Source: Acetobacteraceae bacterium | GTDB taxonomy: Bacteria > Pseudomonadota > Alphaproteobacteria > Acetobacterales > Acetobacteraceae | DNA length: 58,688 nucleotides | Direction: 5' to 3' | Assembly (NCBI GenBank): GCA_003133265.1 | Contig: PKWQ01000024.1 | Span: 1-58,688 of the forward strand | In this document: positions 31,341 to 39,417 of the stretch, one piece after another | Numbering within the stretch: position 1 is the stretch's first letter | Layout of the letters: each line of letters opens with the position of its first letter | Made by a program: the position numbers and the translations under genes | The notes under the pieces: generated by a model | Told to the model about the DNA's origin: nothing | Database searches by the model: none | What the model saw: only the letters and a program-made list of their open reading frames with translations

Positions 31341-33338
31341 TCACGCGTCGACGTCCTCTTCGGCGTCCTCTTCCTCCACCAGCCGCAGTCCGCCGCCGCG
31401 TCGCGCGGCGCTGACCTGGGCCAACGCGGACAGCATCCGCCGCTGTCCTTCCGGCTGTTCCTCGTCCTCCTCCAGTTGTTCGGGTTGCAGCGCGGCGTTT
31501 CCGCGCGTGACCAGACGCAGCACCTTGGTGTCGATCGGTGGCGCCGGTTCCTCGACCGGCGCGCGCAGCGCAGCCAGATCGGATAGCGATAGCGACATCT
31601 CGTGCTCGATCAGCACCTTGCCTGCGCGCTTGAACGCCGACTTCGCCCGTGCGTGCGCCTTGGCGCCGGGGACATCGTTGAAGCCGACTTTCTCGACACA
31701 CGCCGCGATGCCAAGGAACCGGGTTTCCGTATCGAAGACATGCAGCCCGGCCTGGATGTTGTCGGGGTCGAACCGGATCGTCAGGTTCCGGCCCGCGTGC
31801 GGCACCATGAACTCCGCCCAGAAACGGTTGCCATAGAACCGCAGCGATCCATCGGTGGCGTGCGCCTTGATACCCTCGGTCGCCAGCCACCAGATGCTGC
31901 GATGCGTCTCCGGCAGTTTCGGCAGGGTCGAGTGGGCCAGCGACTGGTCGAATGCCTGCCGAAAGGACAGCTTGCCCTGACAGGCATCGGTGTCGCGGGC
32001 GGGCCGCTCGTTATGCTCGATGATGCCTTCGTGCACGATCTTGAAGAACTCGGCGATCGGCACCGCCTTGCTGGCATAGTCTTCCGGTTTTGCCAGCGGG
32101 TTGTTGCCTGTCCAGGCGCCGGCGCAACGGATGTCTTTCGCGATATTCTCGGAAAGGTCGCGCCACGCCCGCTCGATCGGCTTCGCCTGACCGCGATATG
32201 GGGTGATCCAGATCACCCGCGTGCCGCAGGCCATTAGCACGCCTTCGGGGTCTTCCGGCTTGATCTTGCCGCGAAAGCGGTTCGGCGTGCCGCCGGTGTT
32301 TTCCTTCGCCGCGAACGCCCGGCCATTGTCGAAATAGGCCACGTTTGGGATGCGGATATTCTCCGCCATGTCGCCATAGGCCAGCCGCACCAGCTCGCTG
32401 GTTTCCGCGCGGCCCATGCGCCACGACACGATCATGCCGGAAAACAGGTCCTGGAAGCCAACCAGTATCGGCCGGCCGATCTTGCCGTCCGGCCATCGCA
32501 CGAACACGTCGAACTTGTGCCCGTCCGCGTTGACCGCTTCCATCGCCTGGAACACCGAGCGGTCGCGTTCTTGCGCCGGATACAGCTTGTCCAGCGCCTC
32601 CTCGCCATAACGCATCCGGGTCACCACGCGCGGGTCCAGCTTCTCGATCCGCCGCTGCAGTGTCCGTAGGCTTGGGATCGTCCAACCGTGGTGCTTCGCA
32701 TCGCGCTTCAGGTCGCGGTAGCACAGCTCGGCGGTCGGCCGGGCGAGGGTCAGATACCGAGCCTTGAAATACTCCCAGGCTTCGTCGGAGAAGTTGGCGA
32801 GCTTCTGGCGCCCCTTGTGCTTCGGCGCCAGGAAGGCAAGCCAGTCGTAACGCGGCACCGCGCCAACGAGGTTTGCCCAGATGTAGTATGTCGATTGCTG
32901 GATTTTGTAGTCGTCGCAGATTTTCAGAACGGCATCGGTCTTCAACCGTCCGTCCAAAACCATCCGCCGGACGCTATCCAATGCCTTTCCGCGCCGCTCG
33001 GCCTCCTCCTTGACCGTCTTCGGCCGCTCCATGAACCAAGCCCAACGCGCGGCGTTGCGACTTCCGGCTGCGATGGCAGCGGCGTGCTCCTCGCCGGCCT
33101 GAATGTCGTTGTAGAGATGCAGCCACGTTGCCTGGGCGGACAGCGGCAGTACCGAGTAGTGGTATTCATAGCCGCCGCCCCGACCCTCGCGAATTCGCCA
33201 CCAGCGATTGATCTGATCGGGGCGGCGCCATAGCAGGCGGTCGGCCATGGCGATGACGTTCGCCTTCGTCGTGGGCACGTCCGGTAGGTTCATATTGGCC
33301 ACTTCGGCCGCGCTGAACCATTCCCGCTTCAGCGTCAT
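31341..33338 (-). CDS. DDE transposase (MuA type)
   Basis: The 665-residue protein matches Mu A in length and order. Residues 5-70 form the Mu-type winged helix (EWFSAAEVANMNLPDVPTT), followed by end-binding HTH domains. The RNase H-like core has Asp-272 (NADGHKFD), Asp-337 (YFDNGRAF) and Glu-389 (KPIERAWRD), the DDE triad at nearly the Mu positions (269, 336, 392). The beta barrel and a basic C-terminal tail for MuB contact follow. It cuts and joins phage ends in integration and replicative transposition. Confidence 0.96.
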   Translation of the reverse strand: MTLKREWFSAAEVANMNLPDVPTTKANVIAMADRLLWRRPDQINRWWRIREGRGGGYEYHYSVLPLSAQATWLHLYNDIQAGEEHAAAIAAGSRNAARWAWFMERPKTVKEEAERRGKALDSVRRMVLDGRLKTDAVLKICDDYKIQQSTYYIWANLVGAVPRYDWLAFLAPKHKGRQKLANFSDEAWEYFKARYLTLARPTAELCYRDLKRDAKHHGWTIPSLRTLQRRIEKLDPRVVTRMRYGEEALDKLYPAQERDRSVFQAMEAVNADGHKFDVFVRWPDGKIGRPILVGFQDLFSGMIVSWRMGRAETSELVRLAYGDMAENIRIPNVAYFDNGRAFAAKENTGGTPNRFRGKIKPEDPEGVLMACGTRVIWITPYRGQAKPIERAWRDLSENIAKDIRCAGAWTGNNPLAKPEDYASKAVPIAEFFKIVHEGIIEHNERPARDTDACQGKLSFRQAFDQSLAHSTLPKLPETHRSIWWLATEGIKAHATDGSLRFYGNRFWAEFMVPHAGRNLTIRFDPDNIQAGLHVFDTETRFLGIAACVEKVGFNDVPGAKAHARAKSAFKRAGKVLIEHEMSLSLSDLAALRAPVEEPAPPIDTKVLRLVTRGNAALQPEQLEEDEEQPEGQRRMLSALAQVSAARRGGGLRLVEEEDAEEDVDA

Positions 33339-33823
33339 CGCCGGCTCCAGTCGAAGGTAATGCTGGTCTCTCGGTCTTCCCTGATCCGGGACTCCAGAAA
33401 TTCCAGGTTCCCCTTCAAACGATGGATATCGACTGCCAGAACCGGCCGGCCGCTCAGGAGGTCGGTCAAAGTCGGACGAAGCAGATCAACCACCACGTCA
33501 ACCGCCGGACGAAGCCGCGTCAGCATCAGGAGCTTCCGCGTCAGCGCCAGTTGGTTCCGCTGGTCGCGTTTGTCGATTTCCGTCTGCGTCGGACCGATCC
33601 CGGCCACCAGCCATTCGATTGATACATGGAACGAGTCCACGAGGACCAGCAACGCGCCCCGCGTGGGGTCTTTCCTGCCACGGAACCAACCCAGGGTTTC
33701 CTTCGGATCGAACCCCATTTCCTCGGCGAAGTGCCGGTAGGACCGGCAGCCGGACTTTTTGAACAGCGTCTTAAGCCGCTCTGAAAAGGCAATCTGTTCC
33801 GCTGATGGAGGGATTGTTTTCAT
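33335..33823 (-). CDS. HTH-type early regulator
   Basis: The 162-residue protein starts MKTIPPSAEQIAFSERLKTLFKK at 33823; ATG overlaps the upstream stop (33820) as ATGA. Residues 15-75 form a Cro/CI-type helix-turn-helix (SYRHFAEEMGFDPKETLGWFRGRKDP), ending in FHVSIEWLVAGIGP, the same IEWL-G segment seen in the phage repressor. The remainder is helical. It likely controls early genes or serves as a partner of the repressor. Confidence 0.75.
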   Translation of the reverse strand: MKTIPPSAEQIAFSERLKTLFKKSGCRSYRHFAEEMGFDPKETLGWFRGRKDPTRGALLVLVDSFHVSIEWLVAGIGPTQTEIDKRDQRNQLALTRKLLMLTRLRPAVDVVVDLLRPTLTDLLSGRPVLAVDIHRLKGNLEFLESRIREDRETSITFDWSRR

Positions 33824-34278
33824 AGCGCTCCCCGACCTTTTGCCTGCCGCCGCAGGCTGTCCGCGAGACGGCTCAACTCGCCCTGGCGCTCCTGGACCGC
33901 CGCGAGTTCGATCATCGGCAGATGTCGGCGTTCGATCACCGACCATCCGAACTGTTCCGCGACCAGTTCCAGCAGCCGTCGGTCCCGCGTGGCGTGCAGC
34001 AGCGCCATGAAGCGAACCAGGCTGATCGTGTGGTCTTCGCGCGCCTGGCTGGCGTAGGCGTCCAGCATGTTCTTGCTGACATCCTGGCCGCTGAACTCTG
34101 ACATCAGCCGGGCGATCTCCGGCCGTCCCACCTTGCTGTCGCGCAGCGTCGTGGCGACGGCCCGGCAGACGCGGCCGGTCGCCGTTCCGGCGCGGACCTT
34201 GTCCTCGTCGAACCGCACCGTCGCCGCCGGCGGCGACCAGTCGCGCAACAGGTCGAGTTGGGCGCCGCTACGCGACAT
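33820..34278 (-). CDS. early phage protein, unknown (HTH-like)
   Basis: The 152-residue protein (MSRSGAQLDLLRDWSPPAATV) has an HTH-like segment (GRPEIARLMSEFSGQDVSKNMLDAYASQARE) and a helical C-terminus rich in Arg. Proteins of this size and place, between ParB-like and transposase genes, recur in alphaproteobacterial Mu-like phages as I remember them. Function unknown; a transposition or replication accessory role is inferred from position. Confidence 0.6.
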   Translation of the reverse strand: MSRSGAQLDLLRDWSPPAATVRFDEDKVRAGTATGRVCRAVATTLRDSKVGRPEIARLMSEFSGQDVSKNMLDAYASQAREDHTISLVRFMALLHATRDRRLLELVAEQFGWSVIERRHLPMIELAAVQERQGELSRLADSLRRQAKGRGAL

Positions 34279-34281
34279 CGG

Positions 34282-35112
34282 TCAGCGGCCCTTGTCGTCC
34301 GAGGTCACGTATTCCAGCTCGAACTCGGCCATGATCAGCTCGACGATTCGCTGCTTCGTCTGGGGGCTGTATTTCCCCCAGCGGCGGCGGAACGCCTGAT
34401 AATCCGCCTTGTTCTGATCGACTGACGCAGGTTGCTTGTTGCTGACGACAAGCCACGCCGCCGCGACGTTCTTCGCGGTGCCTTTCAGCACCATGGCGGC
34501 GGCCGAGAATTGCGCGCGGGGGTCTTCGATCTTCGCCAGCGCGTCGAGTTCGACGCCCTTGTTCGCCATCCAGGTTCCCGACAGCATCCGCCGGACTTTT
34601 GGCGTGATCCTGTTGAAGCGCCGAATGGCCCGGTCGATCGTCCCATCCGACACGCCCAGGCGTTTGGCTGTCGCCTCGCTGAACTTCTCTTTCAGAAACA
34701 CAAATCTGTGTTTCTGATCGGATCGGCGGTCTCCGCCTGTGGCCGTCTCGGGGTAAATCTTGAGGTAGAGCTCCTTCCGCTTCGCCAGAAAGGTGGCCCG
34801 ATCCAGCGCCGTCAGGTCATGCCGGATCAGGTTCTCGTCGATCTCCAGCAGCGCCGCTTCGTCGTTGGTGACCGTCTTCACGATCGCCAGGACCGTCATC
34901 AGACCGGCGATTTGCGCGGCCCGTATGCGGTGCGCGCCGGCGATCAGGCGGTATTTCCCGTCCTCCGAACGCTCGCGCACCTCGATCGGTGTCCGCTGGC
35001 CGTCCGCCTTGAACGACTCCGCCAGCATGGTGGCGTAATCCTCATCGATCTCCCGCAACCGCTCACCGACGTCGATCTGGTCGAGCGGGATCGCTACTAC
35101 CTTCATGTTCAT
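34282..35112 (-). CDS. ParB/Spo0J-like DNA-binding protein
   Basis: The 276-residue protein starts MNMKVVAIPLDQIDVGERLREID and keeps the ParB N-terminal core (QRTPIEVRERSEDGKYRLIAGAHRIRAAQIAG, about 40-71) and the helix-turn-helix region (EKFSEATAKRLGVSDGTIDRAIRRFNR). ParB domains bind CTP and act as DNA clamps; the GERR motif is altered to GAHR. In this phage it sits between Ner and the transposase, an early position, suggesting a role in phage replication or gene control rather than plasmid partition. Confidence 0.85.
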   Translation of the reverse strand: MNMKVVAIPLDQIDVGERLREIDEDYATMLAESFKADGQRTPIEVRERSEDGKYRLIAGAHRIRAAQIAGLMTVLAIVKTVTNDEAALLEIDENLIRHDLTALDRATFLAKRKELYLKIYPETATGGDRRSDQKHRFVFLKEKFSEATAKRLGVSDGTIDRAIRRFNRITPKVRRMLSGTWMANKGVELDALAKIEDPRAQFSAAAMVLKGTAKNVAAAWLVVSNKQPASVDQNKADYQAFRRRWGKYSPQTKQRIVELIMAEFELEYVTSDDKGR

Positions 35113-35441
35113 GCTCCTGCTTTCTTTTGACGTTTCACGGCGCTCACGCCGCCCTTAGGGTTCATGTCGATGGAGCGAGGCAAAGGAGAGCCATCGGTGC
35201 GCCAACGATCCGGCCAGAGTTCATGCGGAGACCTGCCCAAAGCCGCCGCGATCCGCCTCTCGACCCGCATGGAGTTGAACGGGCGGCGCAACGTGTTGCT
35301 GATCGCGGTGTGGTGAAGGCCCCAGCTTTCAGACAGGGCACAGAGACCGCCGAACCGCTTCCGGAGGGCAGCCTTGATATCCTCCGCGTGCCATCCGGTT
35401 GGTTTCCGTGCCACTCTTCCTCTCAGGCGGGGCGGCGGCAT
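35109..35441 (-). CDS. ner: Ner-type transcription regulator
   Basis: The 110-residue protein is best started at ATG 35441 (MPPPRLRGRVARKPTGWHAED), with AAGGA ten bases upstream; a TTG at 35504 would run through the operator. The core GWHAEDIKAALRKRF, CALSESWGLHHTAISNTLRRP and RRIAAALGRSPHELWPDRW matches Mu Ner closely. Ner represses the early and repressor promoters to time lytic growth. It is the first gene of the early operon, divergent from the repressor, as in Mu. Confidence 0.88.
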   Translation of the reverse strand: MPPPRLRGRVARKPTGWHAEDIKAALRKRFGGLCALSESWGLHHTAISNTLRRPFNSMRVERRIAAALGRSPHELWPDRWRTDGSPLPRSIDMNPKGGVSAVKRQKKAGA

Positions 35442-35461
35442 GATTTCTACGTCCTTAAAGT

Positions 35462-35498
35462 CACTGTGTTCAGTGAACGTAGGCACGTTCGTGCCTAC
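35462..35498. promoter_or_regulatory. phage operator region between ner and repressor
   Basis: Two inverted repeats lie here: CACTG-tgtt-CAGTG (35462-35475) and GTAGGCACG-tt-CGTGCCTAC (35479-35498, nine perfect bases per arm). A further half-like aacgtgcc lies at 35511. They sit in the divergent gap between ner and the repressor gene, the place where Ner and the repressor bind in Mu. Which protein binds which repeat is not shown by sequence. Confidence 0.72.
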
Positions 35499-35557
35499 GC
35501 GCAAGTCCTAAACGTGCCGATACAGTTCGGATTGGCATCAACTTGGCTTGAATGGGC

Positions 35558-35563
35558 TATAAT
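35558..35563 (+). promoter_or_regulatory. -10 box candidate for the repressor gene
   Basis: A perfect TATAAT lies upstream of the repressor. A TTGGCA lies 20 bases further upstream, a rather wide spacing. If transcription starts just after this box, the ATG at 35552 cannot be used and the repressor must begin at 35609. Confidence 0.5.
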
Positions 35564-35608
35564 AGGTTGATAAAATTGACGAAAACAGAAAACAACGGGG
35601 CGCATGAT

Positions 35609-36145
35609 ATGCCCATTGGTGCCGATACAGATCCAGCCGATAACCGTATTGCTCCGGAGGTGGGGGAACGGCTTCGTCAAGCCATCGAGTTGGCTGGCGG
35701 CCCATCGCAGATATCGGCCCGTTCAGGCGTGCCTCTTAGGTCTCTGAACAACTATCTTAGGGGGCGAGAGATGCGCCGGGACGTGCTGGTCGCCCTGGCC
35801 GACGCCTGCGGCGTGTCGATCGAGTGGCTCGCCACCGGCCGTGGGCAGTTTCTTTCCGAGCTGAACCGCCAGATGCTGGCCGCGCCTTCGACCGAATTCT
35901 CCAAGGAACCAGGGCGCCTCAAGCTCACCCCTGAATATACCCGCTTCGTAGAGTCCCAACGCCAATCCGCCATTCGGGAGGATCACCCGGAACCAATCGC
36001 CCCGCCGTCCCCGATCGACGTCCCCCGCTTGCAACAAGCCATCGATATCGTGAAAACCCTTGACGGCATCGGCGCCTTCGAGAAAGACAACATCGCCGAC
36101 CGCGTCGCCGCCGCCTACAACGTCCTCGCCGGAGCTAAACCATGA
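35609..36145 (+). CDS. phage repressor, Cro/CI-type HTH
   Basis: The protein (178 residues from ATG 35609; 197 from 35552) has an HTH at GERLRQAIELAGGPSQISARSG followed by VPLRSLNNYLRGREMRRDVLVALADACGVSIEWLATG. The rest is a helical C-terminal region ending in a likely oligomerisation segment (QQAIDIVKTLDGIGAFEKDN). It is transcribed opposite to the transposase operon, as Mu c. There is no LexA-type peptidase motif, so induction by RecA cleavage is not expected. Confidence 0.85.
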   Translation: MPIGADTDPADNRIAPEVGERLRQAIELAGGPSQISARSGVPLRSLNNYLRGREMRRDVLVALADACGVSIEWLATGRGQFLSELNRQMLAAPSTEFSKEPGRLKLTPEYTRFVESQRQSAIREDHPEPIAPPSPIDVPRLQQAIDIVKTLDGIGAFEKDNIADRVAAAYNVLAGAKP

Positions 36146-36750
36146 AAGCCGCCCTATTCCTCGCGTTCATTCTCCTTCAAGCAGCTCCCGCTGTTGCCGA
36201 ATCGCCCAACCAGGCCGCCCTGCGTGAGGCCCGCGCCTTCTTCATCCCCTGCGCCAAACTGCCCAAGGACGAACAGCCTAAGTGCAAGGAAAATCAGGCG
36301 GATTTCGTCGATGGATATCTCCACGCGAAGGCCGGTCGTGACGACTATATGTCTCAAATCACGACGTTTTTTGGCACGCATCCGCCTGGCCCTACTGATC
36401 CGCCTTATTGGGGCATCAAGCACGACAAGCGCCAAGCCTGCGCCTGGATGATCGTCCGCCACGAATCCGTGGCCGATCCTGGCCTTCGTCATTCGATCGA
36501 GTTCTATTTCCGCGCCGAATGCGGCGATGCCAGCCCCAACGAGCTACAGGCCATCACCGAACGTGCCGACCAGCTTCTCTATGAACTCCGCACCGCCCCC
36601 ACGGTCGCTCTGCAGCCGCGTGCCAGCACGATCGGCCCAAAGTGCATGTACCACACCGCCACCTCCCTGTTCGCCAATCCCGACGAGCCGAGCGAGCCTC
36701 TGCCGCCGGATTGCCCGAACGCTCCTAAGAGCCCCTCTAAGAACCGCTGA
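36142..36750 (+). CDS. secreted protein of unknown function, coupled to repressor
   Basis: The 202-residue protein starts MKAALFLAFILLQAAPAVAESP, a clear Sec signal peptide cut after AVA. The mature part has cysteines in FIPCAKL, KCKENQADFVDGYLHAK, ACAWMIV, AECGDAS and KCMYH, which suit periplasmic disulfides. Its ATG overlaps the repressor stop as ATGA, so it is expected to be made in the lysogen. That pattern suits lysogenic conversion or superinfection exclusion. I do not recognise the family. Confidence 0.75.
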   Translation: MKAALFLAFILLQAAPAVAESPNQAALREARAFFIPCAKLPKDEQPKCKENQADFVDGYLHAKAGRDDYMSQITTFFGTHPPGPTDPPYWGIKHDKRQACAWMIVRHESVADPGLRHSIEFYFRAECGDASPNELQAITERADQLLYELRTAPTVALQPRASTIGPKCMYHTATSLFANPDEPSEPLPPDCPNAPKSPSKNR

Positions 36751-36784
36751 TCACCCTCTCAGAGAGACCTGCCGCCCCGCGCCT

Positions 36785-36806
36785 CGATTTCCAATATCAA
36801 GTGGCG
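36785..36806 (-). repeat. transposase end-binding site L3
   Basis: On the minus strand this reads CGCCACTTGATATTGGAAAT followed by CG. It shares CACTTGATA-TGGAAA with the site at 36933-36954. It lies about 155-177 bp from the proposed end, near the Mu L3 position. Confidence 0.6.
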
Positions 36807-36823
36807 AGATCGCGCGCCGCCGC

Positions 36824-36845
36824 CGAATTTCCAGTTTCCAACCCA
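36824..36845 (-). repeat. transposase end-binding site L2
   Basis: On the minus strand this reads TGGGTTGGAAACTGGAAATT followed by CG. It keeps the -TTG--A-CTGGAAA- core of the other two sites with weaker left half. It lies about 117-138 bp from the proposed end, near the Mu L2 position. Confidence 0.5.
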
Positions 36846-36932
36846 CCGCGCTCACGCACCCCGCCGCCGCCCACAACCCCTTGATCTCCCGCCAGGAATC
36901 CCCCCAAATCCCGCGTCATCCCACCCAATCCC

Positions 36933-36954
36933 GGTTTTCCAGTATCAAGTGTCG
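36933..36954 (-). repeat. transposase end-binding site L1 at the prophage left end
   Basis: On the minus strand this reads CGACACTTGATACTGGAAAA followed by CC, and is preceded by TGTCCCC, which begins with the TG that Mu-family ends share. The terminus would be 36961. Confidence 0.6.
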
Positions 36955-36997
36955 GGGGACAACGAGGCGGGGCGGCCCTCCGTATTATCCCTACAAC

Positions 36998-37420
36998 TCA
37001 TGCCTTAGTCCGACCAAAGAGGTGAGCCAGCTTGGTTCTCAGCTCATCAGGCTTTTCGGTCTCACATTCCCAGATGGTGATTGCGGTCCAACCCTGAGCA
37101 GCCAGTCGCTCTTCGTTTTTTTGGTCTCTACGGAGGTTCTGTTCGAACTTCAGGCGCCAGAAGTCGACACGGGTCTTCGGTGTCGTCGTCTTGGAGCACC
37201 CATCGTGACGATGCCAGAAGCATCCATGCACGAAAATCACTGTACGAAATCTGGGGAGCACGATATCGGGCGTGCCGGGAAGGTCCGAACGGTGAAGACG
37301 AAATCTCAGGCCGAGACCATGAAGAAGGCTGCGAACAACGAGCTCAGGCTTTGTGTCGGTTCGACCGACCGCCCGCATGATCTTGCTGCGAACCGGGTCG
37401 ACCGTTGTCGGTCCAGTCAT
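36998..37420 (-). CDS. vsr: very short patch repair endonuclease
   Basis: The 140-residue protein has the Vsr core: VRSKIMRAVGRTDTKPELVV, then GTPDIVLPRFRTVIFVHGCFWHRHDGC with catalytic Asp-52 and the Phe-68/Trp-69/His-70 wedge and base residues, and NLRRDQKNEERL. Vsr nicks T:G mismatches that arise when 5-methylcytosine deaminates. It fits the cytosine methylase in the same operon. Its ATG overlaps the ATPase stop as ATGA. It is the last gene of the operon. Confidence 0.95.
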   Translation of the reverse strand: MTGPTTVDPVRSKIMRAVGRTDTKPELVVRSLLHGLGLRFRLHRSDLPGTPDIVLPRFRTVIFVHGCFWHRHDGCSKTTTPKTRVDFWRLKFEQNLRRDQKNEERLAAQGWTAITIWECETEKPDELRTKLAHLFGRTKA

Positions 37421-39417
37421 GGCTTTGGCGGCGGAACGAAGTTGTCGATCGCGTCAAAGACGCCCCAAAGCTTGTCTATCTTCACATGCTCTTCCAAGTA
37501 ATCCGCATAGGCTTTCTGTGCATTGTTCAGGAGCTGGTCATAGAAGACGATACGAGCGTCCACGTTCTTCAAGGCTTCTATGACTCCCTTTTGGCCGGTC
37601 CCAACGGCGTCGTTCCATTCGGGAGGCGGCTTTCCAACTAGACAAATGATCTCGATTGGCCAACCGCTATACTCTGTGGTCTGTAGAATCCTTCGGGTAC
37701 CGTCTCGATATTTTCGTATCTGTTTCGTCAGATCGTCGAGTGGAACAGCTACAGACGCACGCTTGAGCTCAATGATGATATGCTTGCCTACGGCAGTACG
37801 ATAAACGATATCGACGCGTGCGGTCTTTTCCTTTCCCTTCAGTAATGTTTGGTCTTGTTGTAGAAATTTGTTGATAGACGTTTCCGCGTGTTCTGTACCT
37901 TTGGCGCGCTCCCAAGAAGGATCAAGTAACCATAGATGTTTAAAGATAAAATCTCGTAGGACGAGTTCTTTTTCGTCGGCGGTTAGCTTGTTTTGAAGGG
38001 TGTTGATTACATCAACGCGACCTCGAACGATTTGACCATAATAACTGACCTCAAGATCGTCAATATTCTTAAATATGTCCAGTATTTGGTCAAGATTCTC
38101 GTCCTTGATGTCTTCTAGCCGATCCAGCGCTTCTTTCCTTCGGTAGCTTTCGAAGGCAAGAATAGAGGCCTTTAGCAATTCTTTTCTGTCTGACTCATCC
38201 TGCGATCGGATGGTGTTGAGGCGCCCTATCCATCGCTCAGCCTTCTTCTTTGTGTCACCCTGTAAACTCTCGAGCCATGCAGACACGGCAGGCACGGAAG
38301 CCGCCACCTTCGCGCCGTCGGTTCGGCGCCAATCACTCCAGCGGCTAGCGACGTAACGAAGCTCCGAGAGAGTAGTTTTGCGGAGCGCCTCGAACCGTGG
38401 GTCGTCCTGCTTCAACGCTTGCCGGCTGCTAGTCGCGATGTCGCCTTGATCGTCGATGTCAAGTTCTTCGCAATGCAATTCTCCGATCACGTAATCAGCA
38501 TAGATTTCCTTCTGCGCAAACTCACTGAGGATGTCTTCCTGTGCCAGTTTTCCTCGCATGAAAATTGCGAGGCGGTTCAGGTTATCACCGTCCTCGTCCT
38601 TTAGTTGACTGGGGTTTTTCACCGTTCCAATCCAACCACCAAGCGTAATCCCAGCGTTCACAAGTTCCGACTTAACTATTGTCAGTCGCTTTTCCTCTGG
38701 GCGCGCGAGATTTTTGCAGGTTTTCACGAAGTCAGTCTGATTTCCGTACGTCCAGATGTATTCAATGGCGTTGTGATAGCTGCGGTCGTCGGGACCAATT
38801 TCGTCCTCATTGACGATCACTTTGAATCCAAACTTGGAACCGATGACGGAGAAACGCCGTGCCACGCGTCGCTTCAGGCCTTCGACCGTCATCCCGGAGA
38901 GATTGGTCGAGAGCCCGCCGAGGATGATTCGAGTGCCGATTTTCATCTCCGGAGGCCAAGTCGTCAGCTCCTCCGGTTTATAGACGTCGCCCGATTTGCC
39001 GGCGATCGCTTTACGAATGACCTCGCGGTCCATCTTGAAGGCTGTTTTGACCCCGTCCGCCGTAGTGTAGACCTCTGCGATCTGGGCGATAGAGAAGATC
39101 GATAGCTTGCCGATCCCTTTGCGACCCATCGGCTTCCGGCCGCCCGGCGTTATTGCACCCAGTTCGTCACGACGTTTGAAGCCGACGGTAAGGAAGCGGT
39201 CTATGACGCCGTCACGGTCCATGCCCGTTCCGTCATCCTGGATTGTGATGGTCCCGGTACCCTTGTCGATCGTGATGGTCACGAGCTTTGCGTCGGCATC
39301 CCATGCATTGGCGACGATCTCCGAAAGCACAGCGGGTATGTTGCTATAGAGATTGATCCCCAAATGCTCCAAGGCATTCATGCTGATGGTCATGACCAGT
39401 TCGCGCTTCACGCTCAT
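37417..39417 (-). CDS. GHKL (MORC/MutL-like) ATPase fused to PD-(D/E)XK-like nuclease
   Basis: The 666-residue protein has an N-terminal GHKL ATPase: Glu-33 and Asn-37 in SEIVANAWDADA, DDGTGMD (61-67) and GRKGIGKLS (98-106). A second fold like the MORC/MutL transducer follows, then helical spacers (400-480). Near the C-terminus RVDIVY (Asp-536) and IIIELKRA (Glu-550, Lys-552) form a PD-(D/E)XK-like nuclease core. MutL/MORC-like ATPases have been described in predicted restriction-modification operons. This is the likely restriction effector. Codon use is AT-richer than the chromosome around it. Confidence 0.85.
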   Translation of the reverse strand: MSVKRELVMTISMNALEHLGINLYSNIPAVLSEIVANAWDADAKLVTITIDKGTGTITIQDDGTGMDRDGVIDRFLTVGFKRRDELGAITPGGRKPMGRKGIGKLSIFSIAQIAEVYTTADGVKTAFKMDREVIRKAIAGKSGDVYKPEELTTWPPEMKIGTRIILGGLSTNLSGMTVEGLKRRVARRFSVIGSKFGFKVIVNEDEIGPDDRSYHNAIEYIWTYGNQTDFVKTCKNLARPEEKRLTIVKSELVNAGITLGGWIGTVKNPSQLKDEDGDNLNRLAIFMRGKLAQEDILSEFAQKEIYADYVIGELHCEELDIDDQGDIATSSRQALKQDDPRFEALRKTTLSELRYVASRWSDWRRTDGAKVAASVPAVSAWLESLQGDTKKKAERWIGRLNTIRSQDESDRKELLKASILAFESYRRKEALDRLEDIKDENLDQILDIFKNIDDLEVSYYGQIVRGRVDVINTLQNKLTADEKELVLRDFIFKHLWLLDPSWERAKGTEHAETSINKFLQQDQTLLKGKEKTARVDIVYRTAVGKHIIIELKRASVAVPLDDLTKQIRKYRDGTRRILQTTEYSGWPIEIICLVGKPPPEWNDAVGTGQKGVIEALKNVDARIVFYDQLLNNAQKAYADYLEEHVKIDKLWGVFDAIDNFVPPPKP

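Larger units (their letters stand above)
36751..36997. other. prophage left-end region and host junction
   Basis: This 247-bp stretch has no gene. It holds three transposase-site-like repeats (36785-36806, 36824-36845, 36933-36954) and the proposed phage terminus, CA at 36960-36961 (TG on the minus strand). From 36962 the sequence is host, 36 bp before the stop of vsr. Confidence 0.65.

Noticed and set aside
37417..39417. Reading the GHKL protein as the mismatch repair protein MutL
   Set aside because: The ATPase motifs fit the wider GHKL family, but length, C-terminal nuclease motif and operon partners fit a restriction module.
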